64,000 nucleotides of DNA from Carboxylicivirga caseinilyticus (GCA_025499705.1 JAFMVE010000005.1:62001-126000), one strand, 5' to 3'. Positions 28,057-37,416 are shown, counted from the stretch's first letter. Numbers and translations are program-made. Notes: generated by a model from the letters alone, not told the origin.

Positions 28057-28500
28057 ATGAAGAAGTCATTATATACACTACTATTTCTATTAACAGCTTT
28101 TGCATTTGCAGGTCACGCACAATGTGGCGATGACTTATTAAAGGAAGCTTTGAAAGAAATGGGAAGCAGTCAATACATCAAAGATTTTACAATCGAACTT
28201 ATTAAAGAAAAGAAAGATGTAAAAACTGGATATATTAAGTTTTCTATTTTCTTAAATAGCAACACACAATATAAATTCAACGTTGCCAATGGAATATCCA
28301 ATGTTGATAAGGTTGTGATGCAATTAAAAGATAAAGAAGACACAAAGGTTCTTGCCAGCAATTTATATAATGGCAAAACATTCGACGAGTTTAGTTTTGT
28401 TTGTCGAAAAGCAGGGGTTTATAACCTATTATTCTCTTTCAAAGGAGGCCAGGAAGGTTGCGCTAAAGCAGTGATGTCGCTGGTAAAACAAATGCAGTAA
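28057..28500 (+). CDS. Small secreted protein of unknown function
   Basis: The 147-residue protein has a signal peptide (MKKSLYTLLFLLTAFAFAGHAQ) and no lipid Cys, so it is probably periplasmic. The mature part has three cysteines (CGDDLL, FVCRKAG, EGCAKAV) and beta-strand-like stretches (YIKFSIFLNSNTQYKFNVANG, KAGVYNLLFSFKGG). I recognise no named family. It is preceded by its own promoter, 68 bases after the lipoprotein gene, and is followed by a strong two-way terminator. The link with the transporter cluster is positional only. Confidence 0.8.
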   Translation: MKKSLYTLLFLLTAFAFAGHAQCGDDLLKEALKEMGSSQYIKDFTIELIKEKKDVKTGYIKFSIFLNSNTQYKFNVANGISNVDKVVMQLKDKEDTKVLASNLYNGKTFDEFSFVCRKAGVYNLLFSFKGGQEGCAKAVMSLVKQMQ

Positions 28501-28520
28501 GAAATTACACAAGATATTAA

Positions 28521-28551
28521 AAAGGTCATTGATTATTCAATGACCTTTTTT
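28521..28551. terminator. Bidirectional intrinsic terminator
   Basis: AAAGGTCATTGA (28521-28532), TTAT and TCAATGACCTTT (28537-28548) form a perfect 12-base stem with A- and T-runs on the outside. It serves the plus-strand secreted protein gene and the minus-strand carotenoid operon. The crtY stop codon begins in its loop. Confidence 0.9.
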
Positions 28552-29237
28552 GTTGCCCTTTGTTTTATCCACTTATAAAGTTGAATATTCAAGGCGATTA
28601 ATAAAAAACCATAAATACTATCCTCAACAGGTATTGTTCCTATCCTGATTCCAAGATTTTCCTGATTGTTATACCAAACAATTGGTTCAGCTATCCATGA
28701 GCCGGTTAAAATTCCATTACTTGCCATAAAAAAGGGTATAATTAACAAATAAGAAAGATATATCCAGGCTAAACTGGTACGACTAAAATAAATGGTCAAC
28801 AGAAATATTCCTGCAGATAAAAAGGTTATAAAAGTGTACAACCGATTAAAACTTATAATTGCCAAACCAATTAAGAAAATAGCCATAATCAGACTTAACG
28901 ATCTTTCAATATGTCTCAGAAAGTTTTGACGAAGCAAATATTTTAATGCATACCAGGTAAAAACACAAGCATACGGAATAAATATAAAAAACAAGATTTC
29001 TTCGATCGGGAGGTTTAATATATAGAGTCCGGTAAGATAATCCGCATTAAATCCCCAAATACCAGCTTCAGTAAAAAAATAGTCCCAGATGATGAATAAT
29101 AAACCTACTAACAGATTAGCTGGTAAAAAATACTTCCATTCTTTATAAAAAGGATGTTTAGGATAAAAGCTGGCAATGAGCGGTATTAGAATACAACTCA
29201 AATCAACAAACAGGTATGTCAAATTTTGCCAATTCAA
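28533..29237 (-). CDS. crtY: Lycopene cyclase, CrtYcd/CarR-like membrane type
   Basis: The 234-residue protein has about seven membrane helices in two repeated halves. NLPIEEILFFIFIPYACVF (about 80-98) and IGTIPVEDSIYGFL (about 205-218) are the paired P-x-E-E/D motifs of the heterodimeric-type lycopene cyclases, here fused in one chain as in Bacteroidota. It would turn lycopene into beta-carotene in the inner membrane. It is last in the operon, overlaps crtZ by four bases (ATGA) and ends inside the terminator. Confidence 0.88.
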   Translation of the reverse strand: MNWQNLTYLFVDLSCILIPLIASFYPKHPFYKEWKYFLPANLLVGLLFIIWDYFFTEAGIWGFNADYLTGLYILNLPIEEILFFIFIPYACVFTWYALKYLLRQNFLRHIERSLSLIMAIFLIGLAIISFNRLYTFITFLSAGIFLLTIYFSRTSLAWIYLSYLLIIPFFMASNGILTGSWIAEPIVWYNNQENLGIRIGTIPVEDSIYGFLLIALNIQLYKWIKQRATKKVIE

Positions 29238-29716
29238 ATCAGTCCGCTTTTAATCTCCTGAACTGACAAATGTTTGGCCTCTTCCATAAATCTTTTGGGT
29301 ACATAAAGCATCCCAAAACATTTACCTCCTTTATGGTGACTCTTATGTGCTAACCATAGTCCTTTGAAGTAAGTATGCTCAACATTCTTCATCCAATTAA
29401 ATCGTTGATGTATATATACGTCATGAATGAGAAAATAAGCCATCCCATAAAAGAAAATACCCAAGCCAATAAAGAACATATAGTTTAAAACAGGATTAAA
29501 CCCAAAATAGAATAGCAGAATACTAGGTGTGGCAAAAATGATAAAAAACGAATCATTCTTCTCAAAGGTTGTTTCATGCACTAAATCATGATGATCCTCA
29601 TGCAATACCCATAAAAACCCATGCATAATGTATTTGTGAGTAAACCATGTTATCCCTTCCATCAATAAGAAAGTAAGAATGACAATTAGAATATATAAAA
29701 ACAACATAAGCAACAT
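29234..29716 (-). CDS. crtZ: Beta-carotene 3-hydroxylase
   Basis: The 160-residue membrane protein has the His clusters of the fatty-acid-hydroxylase-like di-iron family: HKYIMH, HEDHH, HDVYIH and HKSHH. It would add hydroxyl groups to beta-carotene to give zeaxanthin, using oxygen. Hydrophobic segments flank the clusters (about 1-20, 50-70 and 75-95). It lies 1 base after the unknown gene and overlaps crtY. Confidence 0.92.
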   Translation of the reverse strand: MLLMLFLYILIVILTFLLMEGITWFTHKYIMHGFLWVLHEDHHDLVHETTFEKNDSFFIIFATPSILLFYFGFNPVLNYMFFIGLGIFFYGMAYFLIHDVYIHQRFNWMKNVEHTYFKGLWLAHKSHHKGGKCFGMLYVPKRFMEEAKHLSVQEIKSGLI

Positions 29717-29717
29717 T

Positions 29718-30152
29718 TTATTGATTAATATTCTTGTTCATCAAATCCTTCACTTCATCTCCAATTAATGACTTATCTAATTTATTCGTAATAAATTCCT
29801 TATCCTCTACTTTGTTAGATGAATATCCAAGAAAAAAAGGGGCATTTGTCTGAACTAAAAAACGAACATATCTTCCATCAATGCAATTTGGGTATTTCTC
29901 AATATAATTTTCAAGCAGCTTTTTCCCCTTATTGAAAAACTGTAGTTTACGATAAGGAGAAACAATGTATTGCGCTTTTTGCATATATGCCGATGCCAGG
30001 TAAGCATCTCTAATATCAAGTTCACATTCATTCAATATAGATATAAACTTATTTAGTTTATCGTCACTATCTATATTATGATAGGCCAACCTAATCGAAT
30101 CAGTCTCTATTCCAGAGAAAAGCAGTACACTTATTAAAGCAAGAGCAGGCAT
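29718..30152 (-). CDS. Unknown protein inside the carotenoid operon
   Basis: The 144-residue protein begins with a signal-like stretch (MPALALISVLLFSGIETDS). The rest is helical and TPR-like without clear repeat borders (DIRDAYLASAYMQKAQYIVSPYRKLQFFNKGKKLLENYIEKYPN). I do not recognise a family name. It starts directly after the crtB stop and ends one base before crtZ, so it is clearly part of the operon. A scaffold or export role for pigment enzymes is possible but not shown. It is probably periplasmic if the signal is cleaved. Confidence 0.75.
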   Translation of the reverse strand: MPALALISVLLFSGIETDSIRLAYHNIDSDDKLNKFISILNECELDIRDAYLASAYMQKAQYIVSPYRKLQFFNKGKKLLENYIEKYPNCIDGRYVRFLVQTNAPFFLGYSSNKVEDKEFITNKLDKSLIGDEVKDLMNKNINQ

Positions 30153-30989
30153 TTACAAAATATTTAACTTATAGCGCACATATGCTTTTAAAAGAATCTC
30201 CATCTTCAGAAAATTATTAACCCGTACCCTTTCTTTCATTATTTTCTTGCTATCCGTTACTTTTAATTCTCTTAGCAAACGCATGTAATATCTGTAAGCC
30301 AGATAAACCCCTAATCGGCCTTCCATCGGTAGCCGTACAATTCCCTTGTAGGCTTCTTTAAAATCAGATTCTATATCTTTTATTATATCTTGTTTGGTAT
30401 TTTCATTTAAAGTATAATTCTGAAGATTTGGAAAATATGATCTTCCTAGATTCAATGTATCATCTTTCAAGTCACGCAAAAAATTGACCTTCTGAAAAGC
30501 TGAACCTAATCTTCTGGCGAATGGCTCCAACTCAGCATAACGCTTTTCGTCACCTTTAACAAAAACCTTCAGGCACATTAAACCAACCACATCCGCCGAA
30601 CCATAAATATATTCGGCATATTCTTCAACTGTTTTATAGTTGGTTTTATACAAATCCATTCTCATACTTCTCATAAAATCATCCACTAGATTGTATAATT
30701 TGTATTGATGAACTATCTCCTGAAAAGCATTCAAAATTGGATTCATACTAATTTTTCGATCAAGTGCTTTTTGGTAATTCTCCTCAAATTCGTTGAATAA
30801 CTCATCCTGATTGTATGAATCGAAAGTGTCTACTATTTCGTCAGCATACCTGACAAAACCATAAATGGCATAGATAGCCGGCCTTACCGAAGGAGCAAGT
30901 AGAGTGATTGCTTTTGAGAATGAAGTACTGTAGGTTTTGGTTACCAATCTACTACAGCTATAGCTCGATTTATCAAACAACTGTTTCAT
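30153..30989 (-). CDS. crtB: Phytoene synthase (squalene/phytoene synthase family)
   Basis: The 278-residue protein condenses two geranylgeranyl diphosphates to phytoene. The two metal-binding Asp motifs are seen as YADEIVDTFD (about residues 47-56) and FLRDLKDDTLNLGRSYFP (about 163-180). The order with crtI, crtZ and crtY makes phytoene, not squalene, the likely product. Length is typical for the bacterial enzyme. It overlaps crtI by four bases. Confidence 0.93.
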   Translation of the reverse strand: MKQLFDKSSYSCSRLVTKTYSTSFSKAITLLAPSVRPAIYAIYGFVRYADEIVDTFDSYNQDELFNEFEENYQKALDRKISMNPILNAFQEIVHQYKLYNLVDDFMRSMRMDLYKTNYKTVEEYAEYIYGSADVVGLMCLKVFVKGDEKRYAELEPFARRLGSAFQKVNFLRDLKDDTLNLGRSYFPNLQNYTLNENTKQDIIKDIESDFKEAYKGIVRLPMEGRLGVYLAYRYYMRLLRELKVTDSKKIMKERVRVNNFLKMEILLKAYVRYKLNIL

Positions 30990-32455
30990 GGTTTTCTGGT
31001 TTTAGTGATTAATGAACTAACAACTTTACCGGAAATCAATGAGGGCGGAACTCCCGGTCCTGGAACGGTCAACTGTCCGGTGAAATAAAGATTTTTCACC
31101 TTAGCACTTTTTAATTTGGGTCTCAAAACATGTGTTTGTAACAAAGTATTTGCTAAACCATATGCATTTCCTTTATATGAATTATAGTCAGATACAAAGT
31201 CGCTTACACCATATGTCTCTTTAAATAAAACATGATCTTGAAGTTTTTGTTTAGTTAACTTTTCCAGTCTTGAAATAATAATATTAAAATATTTTTCTCT
31301 TATCTGATCAGAATCATCCAAACCGGCTGCAATAGGAATCAGAAATATTCCTGCCTCTTTTCCATCCGGCGCAACGCTAGAATCTGTAATACTTGGAAAG
31401 CTTGCATAAAAGAGTGGATCTTCGGGCCAACATTTATTATCATAAATAGCTGCGGCATGTTTTTCAAAGTCTACATCAAAAAACAATGTATGATGAGATA
31501 GATTTATCAGTTTTTTATCAAACCCTACATAAAACAATAAAGCAGATGGAGCAAAAGTTTTATTTCCCCAATAACCTTCGGAATATTGCCGATACTTCTG
31601 AGGTAACAATTGTTCGGTAAAATGATAATCAGCACCACTTAAAATAATGTCAGCTGTATATTTTTTATCATTAACAATAACTCCACGGGCATTACCATTC
31701 TCAACAATTATCTCATTAACCGGGCTATCCAACACAATTTCAACACCTAATTTCTCTGCTAATTTCTGCATTGCTTTTGCCACTTCAAACATACCACCTT
31801 GAGGATGCCAGGTTCCAAGTTTAAAATCAGCATAATTCATAAAGCTGTAAAACGAAGGTGTCGTAGACGGTTTTGCACCTAAAAACAAAACCGGGAATTC
31901 AAGAATCTTTCTCAATTCCGGACTCTTAACAACACTTTTTACTCTTTTTTGAATGGTACTGATGAATGAGCCCAGTTTTAAAGCTGTTTGTGGTGTTACA
32001 ATCTCCATAATATTCTGACCCGGCTTATATACTAAATCTTTTATGGCTATTTCATAGTTTGATTCGGCCTCAGAAATAAACTTTTGTAGTTTATAAGAAC
32101 TACCTGATTCAATATTTTCGAAGGTTCGTTTAATATCTTCAAAGTCAGCTGAGATTTTTACGGAATGGTCTTCATCAAAAAAAACTTCATAAGCGGGATC
32201 AAGTTTCTTTAAACTGTAGAAGTCTTCAGGTTTTTGATTAAAATCAGCAAAAAAAGATTCAAACACATCTGGCATCCAATAAAAAGTTGGACCCATATCA
32301 AAAGTAAATCCATCCTTCTTAAGCTGTCTGGCTCTTCCACCTGCATAGCTATTCTTTTCAAAAACAGTAACAGAATAACCAGACTGAGCTAAATAACAGG
32401 CAGCTGATAAAGATGAAAATCCGGCACCTACAATAATCACTTTTTTATGGCTCAC
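30986..32455 (-). CDS. crtI: Phytoene desaturase
   Basis: The 489-residue protein has an N-terminal dinucleotide-binding motif (IIVGAGFSSLSAACYLAQSG) with the following EKNSYAGGRA, and the C-terminal CrtI signature GPGVPPSLISGKV. It turns phytoene into lycopene by four desaturations. It is the first gene of the operon; the 127-base gap to the divergent kinase gene holds no clear TAnnTTTG box on this strand. A related 1-hydroxy-neurosporene-type enzyme is possible but the context favours phytoene. Confidence 0.94.
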   Translation of the reverse strand: MSHKKVIIVGAGFSSLSAACYLAQSGYSVTVFEKNSYAGGRARQLKKDGFTFDMGPTFYWMPDVFESFFADFNQKPEDFYSLKKLDPAYEVFFDEDHSVKISADFEDIKRTFENIESGSSYKLQKFISEAESNYEIAIKDLVYKPGQNIMEIVTPQTALKLGSFISTIQKRVKSVVKSPELRKILEFPVLFLGAKPSTTPSFYSFMNYADFKLGTWHPQGGMFEVAKAMQKLAEKLGVEIVLDSPVNEIIVENGNARGVIVNDKKYTADIILSGADYHFTEQLLPQKYRQYSEGYWGNKTFAPSALLFYVGFDKKLINLSHHTLFFDVDFEKHAAAIYDNKCWPEDPLFYASFPSITDSSVAPDGKEAGIFLIPIAAGLDDSDQIREKYFNIIISRLEKLTKQKLQDHVLFKETYGVSDFVSDYNSYKGNAYGLANTLLQTHVLRPKLKSAKVKNLYFTGQLTVPGPGVPPSLISGKVVSSLITKTRKP

Positions 32456-32588
32456 TTTGTTTAATTATTTTTTATATTTATTAAACACTCAAATAAAAGA
32501 TAAGTTCATCCGAAATAGAAAATATTTTATAACTCATCTTTAAAACAATCTTCATTTGGATTTAAGTAGGTCATTTAGTTAATTGCTT

Positions 32589-33530
32589 ATGAAAAATAAA
32601 TCTATGGACTTAAAGATTCTTTCAGCTAACTATAAAATTGAAGAGCAAATATCAAATGGATTATTTATCGGATCGAGAAAGACGGATAACCGAAAGGTAA
32701 TGATCAAAAAAGCCAAACATAAAAACCATGGATATCTCGAATCTTTTGAAAGATTTTCACAAATACATCATCATTCAATAGCTAATACACTGGAATTAAT
32801 AAATGATTCAGGCGATCTATATGTTGTTCGTGAATATCATCAGGGAACAAGCCTTAAAACTATTCTTGATACAAGATCGATTTACCATAAAGTAAGTGAG
32901 CGCTTTTTTATTCAACTAACCATAGAGTTATTAAAAACCGTTGATCTTCTTCACCAGTCGAATGTTCTTCATCTTGATCTTAAACCGGCTAATATCATCA
33001 TTAAGCATAAAGAAAGTGAAACTCCATCTGAATGGAAGCCGGAAAATATCCTGCTTATCGATTTTGAGCAGTCATTATGCTTTCCGGTAGAGAAAGGTCT
33101 GCGAAACCGTTTTACTTTAATTTATAGCCCTCCTGAGCAACTATTAAATAGATTGCATTTATTAAAACCATCGAGTGATATCTCGGCAATAGGTATTCTG
33201 TTATACGAGATGATTGCAGGTAGTGCCCCTTATTGCGACTGTAATCCTGAAATGTTATTACATCTCCAGTTAACTTATCCAATTAAGAAAAGGCCAACTA
33301 TGAGAGATGAATTTTTTGAAATAATTCATAAAGCTTCATATAAATCACCCTTCCCAAAACCACCAAGAATGCTTGATTACGATACCATTGATGATATTTT
33401 ATCCAAAGGAATTAACGAAAGATATCAATCGTGTGGTGAGATGATTACGGCACTTAACAATTACCTTGAATTAATAAAGGATTATGATCCTTCGTGGTGG
33501 CATAAGATGTTAAGACGTCTTGGTTTCTAA
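32589..33530 (+). CDS. Eukaryotic-like Ser/Thr protein kinase, non-RD type
   Basis: I use the ATG at 32589; an in-frame TTG six bases earlier is less likely. The 313-residue protein has a Hanks-type kinase fold. Lys40 (VMIK) is the ATP-binding Lys, HLDLKPAN has catalytic Asp130 and Lys132, and the metal motif is DFE (158-160) instead of DFG. The Gly-loop is weak (ISNGLFIGSR) and HLD replaces HRD, so it is a non-RD kinase. All the core catalytic residues remain, so activity is possible. There are no membrane segments. It is divergent from the carotenoid operon and abuts the PAP2 gene tail to tail. Confidence 0.85.
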   Translation: MKNKSMDLKILSANYKIEEQISNGLFIGSRKTDNRKVMIKKAKHKNHGYLESFERFSQIHHHSIANTLELINDSGDLYVVREYHQGTSLKTILDTRSIYHKVSERFFIQLTIELLKTVDLLHQSNVLHLDLKPANIIIKHKESETPSEWKPENILLIDFEQSLCFPVEKGLRNRFTLIYSPPEQLLNRLHLLKPSSDISAIGILLYEMIAGSAPYCDCNPEMLLHLQLTYPIKKRPTMRDEFFEIIHKASYKSPFPKPPRMLDYDTIDDILSKGINERYQSCGEMITALNNYLELIKDYDPSWWHKMLRRLGF

Positions 33531-33536
33531 TTATAT

Positions 33537-34142
33537 CTACATCAATATTCCCCAGAATACCATCAAAAAACCGAGAAAAAATCCGGTATGAACCTGAGCC
33601 GGGGTATGTGCATTTAGGTATAATCTTGCACCTCCAACAAATCCTGAAATGAGCACAACGGCAGAGAATACAATCCATATATCCAGACCAAAACGCATGG
33701 ATAATGCCAACATGGCTCCTGCCAGACCACCAATCCCAATCATATGCATACTAATCTTCCAAAAGAATGTCACTGCCATTGCAACAATAATGGTTACCAG
33801 GGTAGCCAGCATAAAACCTTTTATAAAATAGGGTACAACCGGAAATCGAACAAGAAAATAATAACCTAGTAAATAAAACAAACCTGTGAAGGCAACAGGT
33901 AATAAACGCTCTTTCCGTTCTTCCATATAAACCGATTTGATCACACCTAAAAGTAAAAAGAGTGGAATTAAGCTTAATGGAAGAATGCAGGTGCTTAAAA
34001 ACACAATTAAATAGACAATTCGTTGATGCTCAATTGGCATGTATGAAAAATGTCCACCTACATTAAAAATGAGAAATAACCCAATAGTTGGGATTAACAA
34101 AGGGTGAAATATAGTTGAGATTACTCTGGAAAAAACTTTCAT
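33537..34142 (-). CDS. PAP2-superfamily membrane phosphatase-like protein
   Basis: The 201-residue protein has six hydrophobic segments and degenerate PAP2 motifs: ERKERLLPV (motif 1-like), KISMHMIGIGGLAG (motif 2-like) and ARLYLNAHTPAQVHTG (motif 3-like with His). The usual PSGH and SRxxxxxHxxxD are altered, so phosphatase activity is uncertain. Possible substrates are undecaprenyl diphosphate or lipid phosphates. It lies 9 bases after rpoN on the same strand and is likely co-transcribed, an order I recall from other Bacteroidota. Confidence 0.78.
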   Translation of the reverse strand: MKVFSRVISTIFHPLLIPTIGLFLIFNVGGHFSYMPIEHQRIVYLIVFLSTCILPLSLIPLFLLLGVIKSVYMEERKERLLPVAFTGLFYLLGYYFLVRFPVVPYFIKGFMLATLVTIIVAMAVTFFWKISMHMIGIGGLAGAMLALSMRFGLDIWIVFSAVVLISGFVGGARLYLNAHTPAQVHTGFFLGFLMVFWGILM

Positions 34143-34151
34143 TTCAGACAG

Positions 34152-35603
34152 CTATAGCTCTTTTCTTAATCGTGCCACCGGAATACCTAACTGTTCACGG
34201 TATTTTGCAACGGTACGACGTGCAATATTATATGATTTTTCTTTCAAGATACTGGCCAATTTATCATCTGTCAACGGCTTTCGCTTATCTTCATTCTCGA
34301 TACATTCTTCGAGAATCTTTTTGATTTCACGAGTACTTACTTCCTCTCCGGTATCAGTTTGCATACCTTCGGAGAAGAAATACTTAAGCGGGAAGATTCC
34401 AAAATGCGTTTGTATATATTTACTGTTCGAAACTCTTGATATAGTAGAGATATCCAGATTAGTAACATCTGCAATATCCTTTAAAATCATTGGCTTCATC
34501 TTGGTTTCATCACCTTCAACAAAATACTCTTTCTGATATTCAAGAATTGCTTCCATCACAGTTAATAAGGTATTTTGCCTTTGCTTAATAGCATCAATAA
34601 ACCATTTGGCCGAATCAAGTTTCTGCTTCACAAACATCACAGCATTCTTCTTATCTTCGGTTTGATTTTTCTTATTGGCACTATAATCTTCAAGCATGTC
34701 AGCATACGTATTACTGATACGCAATTCTGGCACATTTCTGTTATTCAGACTAAGCTCAAATTTCTCATCCTCAACATCCAGAATAAAATCAGGAATGATG
34801 TGCTGAACCGTTTTGGTCATGGTATTGCTATATGAGCTGCCCGGTTTAGGATTTAACTTTAGTACTTCTGCCAAAGCATCCTTCAACTCATCTTCATCAA
34901 TATGAAGACGTTTTGTTATTTTATCGTAATGTTTACGAGTAAATTCTTCGAAATGATATTTTAATACCTGAAAAGCATTCTCTACATCCGGAATGGTTCT
35001 GTCTTTTCTGCTGATTTGCAGCAACAGACATTCCTGTAGATCCCTCGCACCAACTCCTGCCGGATCGAAGTCCTGAACAATCTCCAAAACATCAAGAGCT
35101 TCTCGTTCATCAACCTCAATATTTTGAGCAAAAGCAAGGTCATCAATAATCTCATCCACTTCACGACGAAGGTATCCATCCTCATCGATGTTACCAATAA
35201 TATATTCGGCAATCTCATGCTGACGTTCAGTAAGCCTGCGAAGCCCTAACTGGGCAATCAGATGTTCATGAAAAGTGGTTCCATTTGAGAACGGAATATC
35301 TTCATGCTTATCATCCTTCGAGAAGTTTCTTTGTTGCAGTTTATAAGCAGGAATATCCTCATCAGTGATGTAATCATCAATCGACATTTCATCACGTTCA
35401 TTTTCTGGCTCCTTATAATCCTGATCATCACTATCAGGATCTGCAGGTTGTTCACGCTCCAACTCTAATACAGGATTCTCTTCAATTTCCTTTTTAATAC
35501 GTTGCTCAAGCTGAGCTGTAGGTATCTCAAGAAGTTTTATCACCTGTATTTGAAGCGGTGATAACTTTTGAAGAAGCTTTTGTTGTAAATTCTGTTTTAA
35601 CAT
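34152..35603 (-). CDS. rpoN: RNA polymerase sigma-54 factor
   Basis: The 483-residue protein has the three sigma-54 parts: an N-terminal activator-binding region (LKQNLQQKLLQKLSPLQIQVIKLLEIPTAQLEQRI), an acidic linker (about 50-110), the core-binding and HTH region, and the C-terminal RpoN box ARRTVAKYREQLGIP (about 463-477). It recognises -24/-12 promoters and needs enhancer-binding ATPases, none of which is in this window. Length is typical. It lies between asnS and the PAP2-like gene; a TAATTTTG box lies upstream. Confidence 0.97.
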   Translation of the reverse strand: MLKQNLQQKLLQKLSPLQIQVIKLLEIPTAQLEQRIKKEIEENPVLELEREQPADPDSDDQDYKEPENERDEMSIDDYITDEDIPAYKLQQRNFSKDDKHEDIPFSNGTTFHEHLIAQLGLRRLTERQHEIAEYIIGNIDEDGYLRREVDEIIDDLAFAQNIEVDEREALDVLEIVQDFDPAGVGARDLQECLLLQISRKDRTIPDVENAFQVLKYHFEEFTRKHYDKITKRLHIDEDELKDALAEVLKLNPKPGSSYSNTMTKTVQHIIPDFILDVEDEKFELSLNNRNVPELRISNTYADMLEDYSANKKNQTEDKKNAVMFVKQKLDSAKWFIDAIKQRQNTLLTVMEAILEYQKEYFVEGDETKMKPMILKDIADVTNLDISTISRVSNSKYIQTHFGIFPLKYFFSEGMQTDTGEEVSTREIKKILEECIENEDKRKPLTDDKLASILKEKSYNIARRTVAKYREQLGIPVARLRKEL

Positions 35604-35687
35604 CCCCTTAATCTTTATTCAACTCAGTTGGCACGAAATTTACTTTCCGTTTTACAGAAGATAGAACAATCCCTGAACAACTATCAA

Positions 35688-35695
35688 CAAAATTA
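35688..35695 (-). promoter_or_regulatory. Candidate -7 element (TAATTTTG) for rpoN
   Basis: TAATTTTG on the minus strand matches TAnnTTTG 84 bases before the rpoN start. A TTTG lies only 12 bases farther up, too close to be a standard -33. The box is on the far side of the asnS terminator. Confidence 0.35.
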
Positions 35696-35753
35696 AAATT
35701 TATTCCTCAAAACAGACAGTCGGCCTGTTATTTTTAACGATTAATTACATAAT

Positions 35754-35781
35754 AAAAAAGCCGGCTATTCATAACCGGCTT
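35754..35781 (-). terminator. Intrinsic terminator of asnS
   Basis: AAGCCGG (35758-35764) and CCGGCTT (35775-35781) form a stem with a ten-base loop. A residues at 35754-35759 give a T-run after the stem on the minus strand. It ends 20 bases past the asnS stop. Confidence 0.8.
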
Positions 35782-35801
35782 CTATATCATCTCATAATAT
35801 C

Positions 35802-37250
35802 TTAAAATTCTGCTGTTTTAGGTGTACGTGGGAACGGAATTACATCTCTGATATTACCCATTCCTGTCACAAATAACATCAAACGCTCAAAACCTAATCC
35901 AAATCCACTGTGAACTACCGAACCAAAACGACGGGTATCAAGATACCACCACATTTCTTCTGCCGGAATTTCCATTTCAGTCATTCTGTTATAAAGCTTA
36001 TCATAGTTTTCTTCACGCTGTGAACCACCAATAATTTCACCAATCTGAGGGAATAAAACATCCATTGCCCGAACAGTTTTACCATCCTCATTTTGCTTCA
36101 TATAGAACGCTTTGATATCTTTAGGATAATCTGTCAGGATAACCGGTTTTTTGAAATGCTTTTCAACCAGGTAACGTTCATGCTCAGACTGTAGATCACT
36201 ACCAAATCCATCAATAGGATATTTAAATTTACCTTTCTTATTCGGTTTTGAATTTTTAAGTATATCAATCGCTTCGGTATAAGGTAAACGGATAAAATCA
36301 TTAGACAATACAAATTCAAGCTTCTCGATTAACTCCATGGTTTTATCTTCAGCTTTTTTACCTTTTTCCTCTTCCTGTAATCGATTACTTAAGAATTTGA
36401 GATCATCCAAACAGTTATCTAATGCATATTTGATCAGAAACTTAAGGAATTCCTCAGCAAGATCCATATTATCGTTCAAATCATAGAAAGCCATTTCCGG
36501 TTCAATCATCCAGAACTCGGCAAGGTGACGGGAAGTATTTGAGTTTTCGGCTCGGAAAGTAGGCCCAAAAGTATAAATTTCGCCCATCGCCAAAGCAGCC
36601 AACTCTCCTTCTAACTGTCCTGAAACAGTTAGGTTAGTGGCTTTTCCAAAGAAATCTTCTTTAAAATTAATATCTCCTTCTTCCGTTCTTGGCAGATTAT
36701 CTAAATCAAGGGTAGTTACTTTAAACATCTCACCTGCACCTTCAGCATCTGAAGCTGTAATAATCGGAGTATGGATATTAAGAAAACCTTTCTGTGTAAA
36801 AAACTGATGAACGGCAAAGATCATAGCATGACGTACACGAGCGATAGCACCAAAAGTGTTTGTACGGAAACGCAAGTGAGCAATCTCACGTAAGAATTCA
36901 AGGCTATGCTTTTTAGGTTGAAGCGGATATTTATCCACATCACAATCACCCATTACCTCAATTTCTTTAGCTAAAACCTCAACAGCCTGTCCACTACCTG
37001 TTGATGCACATACCTCTCCATTAATAGATACAGCAGCTCCTGTTGTGATTCTTTTCAATTGAGACTCATCAAAATTAGGTACATCAACAACTATTTGCAA
37101 ATTATGGATACATGTACCGTCATTCAATGCAACAAAATTAACTTGCTTATTTCCTCGCTTGGTTCTAACCCAACCTTTCACATTAACTATTTGACCTGTT
37201 TCTGTAGTTTTTAGCAGGTCGGTAATTTTAGTACGACGTATCTGTTCCAT
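35802..37250 (-). CDS. asnS: Asparaginyl-tRNA synthetase
   Basis: The 482-residue class IIb synthetase charges tRNA-Asn. An OB-fold anticodon domain (about 1-110; [24 protein letters not shown]) is followed by the catalytic core with motif 2-like [24 protein letters not shown] and motif 3 [27 protein letters not shown]. Length is normal. It has its own TAATTTTG promoter box upstream and hairpin terminator downstream. Confidence 0.97.
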   Translation of the reverse strand: MEQIRRTKITDLLKTTETGQIVNVKGWVRTKRGNKQVNFVALNDGTCIHNLQIVVDVPNFDESQLKRITTGAAVSINGEVCASTGSGQAVEVLAKEIEVMGDCDVDKYPLQPKKHSLEFLREIAHLRFRTNTFGAIARVRHAMIFAVHQFFTQKGFLNIHTPIITASDAEGAGEMFKVTTLDLDNLPRTEEGDINFKEDFFGKATNLTVSGQLEGELAALAMGEIYTFGPTFRAENSNTSRHLAEFWMIEPEMAFYDLNDNMDLAEEFLKFLIKYALDNCLDDLKFLSNRLQEEEKGKKAEDKTMELIEKLEFVLSNDFIRLPYTEAIDILKNSKPNKKGKFKYPIDGFGSDLQSEHERYLVEKHFKKPVILTDYPKDIKAFYMKQNEDGKTVRAMDVLFPQIGEIIGGSQREENYDKLYNRMTEMEIPAEEMWWYLDTRRFGSVVHSGFGLGFERLMLFVTGMGNIRDVIPFPRTPKTAEF

Positions 37251-37279
37251 ATTGTATTCTTAAATTATTTCAGGAAATG

Positions 37280-37287
37280 CAAAATTA
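37280..37287 (-). promoter_or_regulatory. Candidate -7 element (TAATTTTG) for asnS
   Basis: TAATTTTG on the minus strand matches TAnnTTTG about 30 bases before the asnS start. The -33 region is T-poor and shows no clear TTTG. Confidence 0.45.
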
Positions 37288-37363
37288 ATGATTTGTTTTT
37301 ATTGTATGTAAACTTGATGGGTAAATGCAAGAATAAACATCAAATATCTTTCAAATTAGTAAT

Positions 37364-37396
37364 AAAAAAAGGTGACCATTAGAAAATGACCACCTC
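37364..37396 (-). terminator. Probable terminator after the Fn3-like secreted protein gene
   Basis: AGGTG-ac-CATT and AATG-ac-CACCT (about 37370-37395) can form a hairpin with a two-base internal mismatch. Seven A residues before it (37364-37370) read as T on the minus strand. It lies 21 bases past the stop of the gene at 37417. Confidence 0.55.
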
Positions 37397-37416
37397 TATT
37401 TATTATCTAAGGTCTT

